This document shows, one piece after another, positions 63,040 to 64,000 of a DNA stretch of 64,000 nucleotides (position 1 is its first letter; each line of letters begins with the position of its first letter). The DNA comes from Jejubacter calystegiae (GTDB taxonomy: Bacteria; Pseudomonadota; Gammaproteobacteria; Enterobacterales; Enterobacteriaceae), in the NCBI RefSeq assembly GCF_005671395.1, contig NZ_CP040428.1, positions 3,658,001-3,722,000 on the forward strand, given 5' to 3'. A program made the translations under genes and the position numbers. The notes below the pieces were generated by a model. It saw only the letters and a program-made list of their open reading frames with translations. It made no database searches and was not told where the DNA came from.

Positions 63040-63829
63040 ACAACCGCTGCCTTATACCCGTGCGCTGGCGACGGACCGTTACCGCCGCCAGCGCGACCCG
63101 ATTCTGCAACTCGATGGCATCAGCGTCAGTTTTGATGGCTTCCAGGCCCTGAATAATCTGTCGTTTGAGATCGGCGTTGGGGAATTGCGCTGCGTGATTG
63201 GGCCCAACGGTGCGGGAAAAACCACGCTGATGGATGTGATCACCGGTAAAACCCGGCCGGATCGGGGGCGCGTGCTTTACGATCAAAGCGTCGATCTGAC
63301 GCAGATGGATCCGGTCGCGATCGCCCGGCGCGGCATTGGTCGCAAGTTCCAGAAGCCGACGGTGTTTGACGCGCTGACGGTGGCGGAAAATCTGGAGGTG
63401 GCCCAGAAGGGTGACAAATCGGTCTGGGCCTGCCTGCGGGCGCGTCTGAACAGCGAACAGCGCGATCGCATTGACGAAACCCTGGCGCTGCTGCGGCTGG
63501 GGGCAGAGCGCAACCGTCTGGCGGGGGCGCTCTCCCACGGCCAGAAGCAGTTTCTGGAGATCGGTATGCTGCTGGTGCAGCAGCCGCATGTGCTGCTGCT
63601 CGATGAACCGGCGGCGGGGATGAGCGATGCCGAAACGGCATGGACCGCCGAACTGTTTCGCGAGCTGGCGGGGCGCCACTCCATGATGGTGGTGGAGCAC
63701 GATATGGGGTTTGTGGAAAGCATTGCCGACAGGGTCACGGTACTGCATCAGGGCCAGGTGCTGGCGGAAGGCTCGCTGGCTCAGGTTCAGGCGGATGAGC
63801 GAGTGATAAACGTCTATCTGGGGCGCTAA
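63032..63829 (+). CDS. urtD: UrtD, urea ABC transporter ATPase 1
   Basis: A 265-residue ABC ATPase of the LivG kind. Walker A is GPNGAGKTT, the signature region LSHGQKQFLEIG (LSHGQ in place of LSGGQ, common in this group) and Walker B VLLLDEPAAGMSD. It powers urea import together with UrtE. Ribosome site GGAGG lies inside the urtC 3' end. Confidence 0.94.
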   Translation: MTEQPLPYTRALATDRYRRQRDPILQLDGISVSFDGFQALNNLSFEIGVGELRCVIGPNGAGKTTLMDVITGKTRPDRGRVLYDQSVDLTQMDPVAIARRGIGRKFQKPTVFDALTVAENLEVAQKGDKSVWACLRARLNSEQRDRIDETLALLRLGAERNRLAGALSHGQKQFLEIGMLLVQQPHVLLLDEPAAGMSDAETAWTAELFRELAGRHSMMVVEHDMGFVESIADRVTVLHQGQVLAEGSLAQVQADERVINVYLGR

Positions 63830-63848
63830 TTATTAACGGGGAGAGCCT

Positions 63849-64000
63849 ATGCTACAGGTGTCCGCTTTACATCAGTACTACGGCGGCAGCCATATTTTAC
63901 GCGGCGTTTCACTGGAAGCGCCCATCGGTGAAATCACCTGCCTGCTGGGGCGTAATGGGGTCGGTAAAACCACGCTACTGCGCTGCCTGATGGGGCTGGT
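63849..64000 (+). CDS. urtE: UrtE, urea ABC transporter ATPase 2 (5' part)
   Basis: Only the first 50 codons are inside the window. MLQVSALHQYYGGSHILRGV and the Walker A LGRNGVGKTT identify a LivF-type ATPase, the second nucleotide-binding subunit of the urea transporter. GGGGAGAG lies just upstream of the ATG. The gene continues past the right edge. Confidence 0.92.
   Translation, partial: MLQVSALHQYYGGSHILRGVSLEAPIGEITCLLGRNGVGKTTLLRCLMGL

Overview
The window is chromosomal DNA from a moderately GC-rich member of the Enterobacteriaceae. Many genes can be matched by protein sequence to the Escherichia coli / Salmonella backbone between tqsA-mdtJI and dcp, and the order is close: tqsA, mdtUJI, ydgD-ydgU-asr, ynfM, ynfL, mlc, ynfK, the OsmU osmoprotectant importer (present at this place in Salmonella, absent in E. 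coli K-12), dmsD-ynfE, ynfD, ynfC, speG, ynfB, rspB, ydfJ, ydfI, rspR, ydfG, dcp, ydfZ and mgrR/mgtS. It is neither E. coli nor Salmonella: several blocks are inserted and several expected genes (rspA, ynfA, dmsB/dmsC equivalents) are missing. The species cannot be fixed from sequence reading alone.

Layout. 1-2650: multidrug/spermidine exporter MdtJI with its leader ORF mdtU, and the acid-shock operon asr-ydgU-ydgD with an RstA-like box. 2650-13990: an inserted metabolic block with an M32 carboxypeptidase, a GNAT enzyme, YqeG, and a probable ketogluconate module made of a LysR regulator, a 2-hydroxyacid dehydrogenase, a sugar-acid MFS importer and a three-subunit periplasmic gluconate-type dehydrogenase. 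14000-27700: the conserved ynfM-to-ynfB backbone, with OsmU and an orphan DMSO-reductase-like catalytic subunit plus its chaperone. 27700-37320: the rsp/ydf sugar-acid genes, interrupted by a cold-shock gene and a full fruBKA fructose PTS operon with two Cra operators and a terminator-like hairpin between them.

38300-45900 is the disturbed region. The dcp gene is intact, but about 250 bp of its 3' end is repeated 3.1 kb downstream as a dead fragment. Between the two copies lie debris of an IS200/IS605-type transposase and of a phage terminase, and an AT-rich acyltransferase gene. Beyond that are a methyltransferase gene, two homologous sRNA-like units in tandem, and a ProP osmosensory transporter with a CRP site. 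47400-50500 carries small genes (KTSC-domain protein, small membrane proteins, YdfZ, MgtS), an ABC1-family kinase-like protein and a probable MgrR sRNA.

50500-64000 holds a TauE-like exporter divergent from a short cobalamin-independent methionine synthase with MetR and MetJ sites between them, and then a urea-nitrogen locus: allophanate hydrolase, urea carboxylase, a GntR regulator and the UrtABCDE urea ABC transporter. This locus is preceded by a near-consensus sigma-54 promoter and a GntR-type operator. The parts fit one job: import urea, carboxylate it to allophanate, and split that to ammonium and CO2 under nitrogen control. No tRNA, rRNA or CRISPR array was seen.
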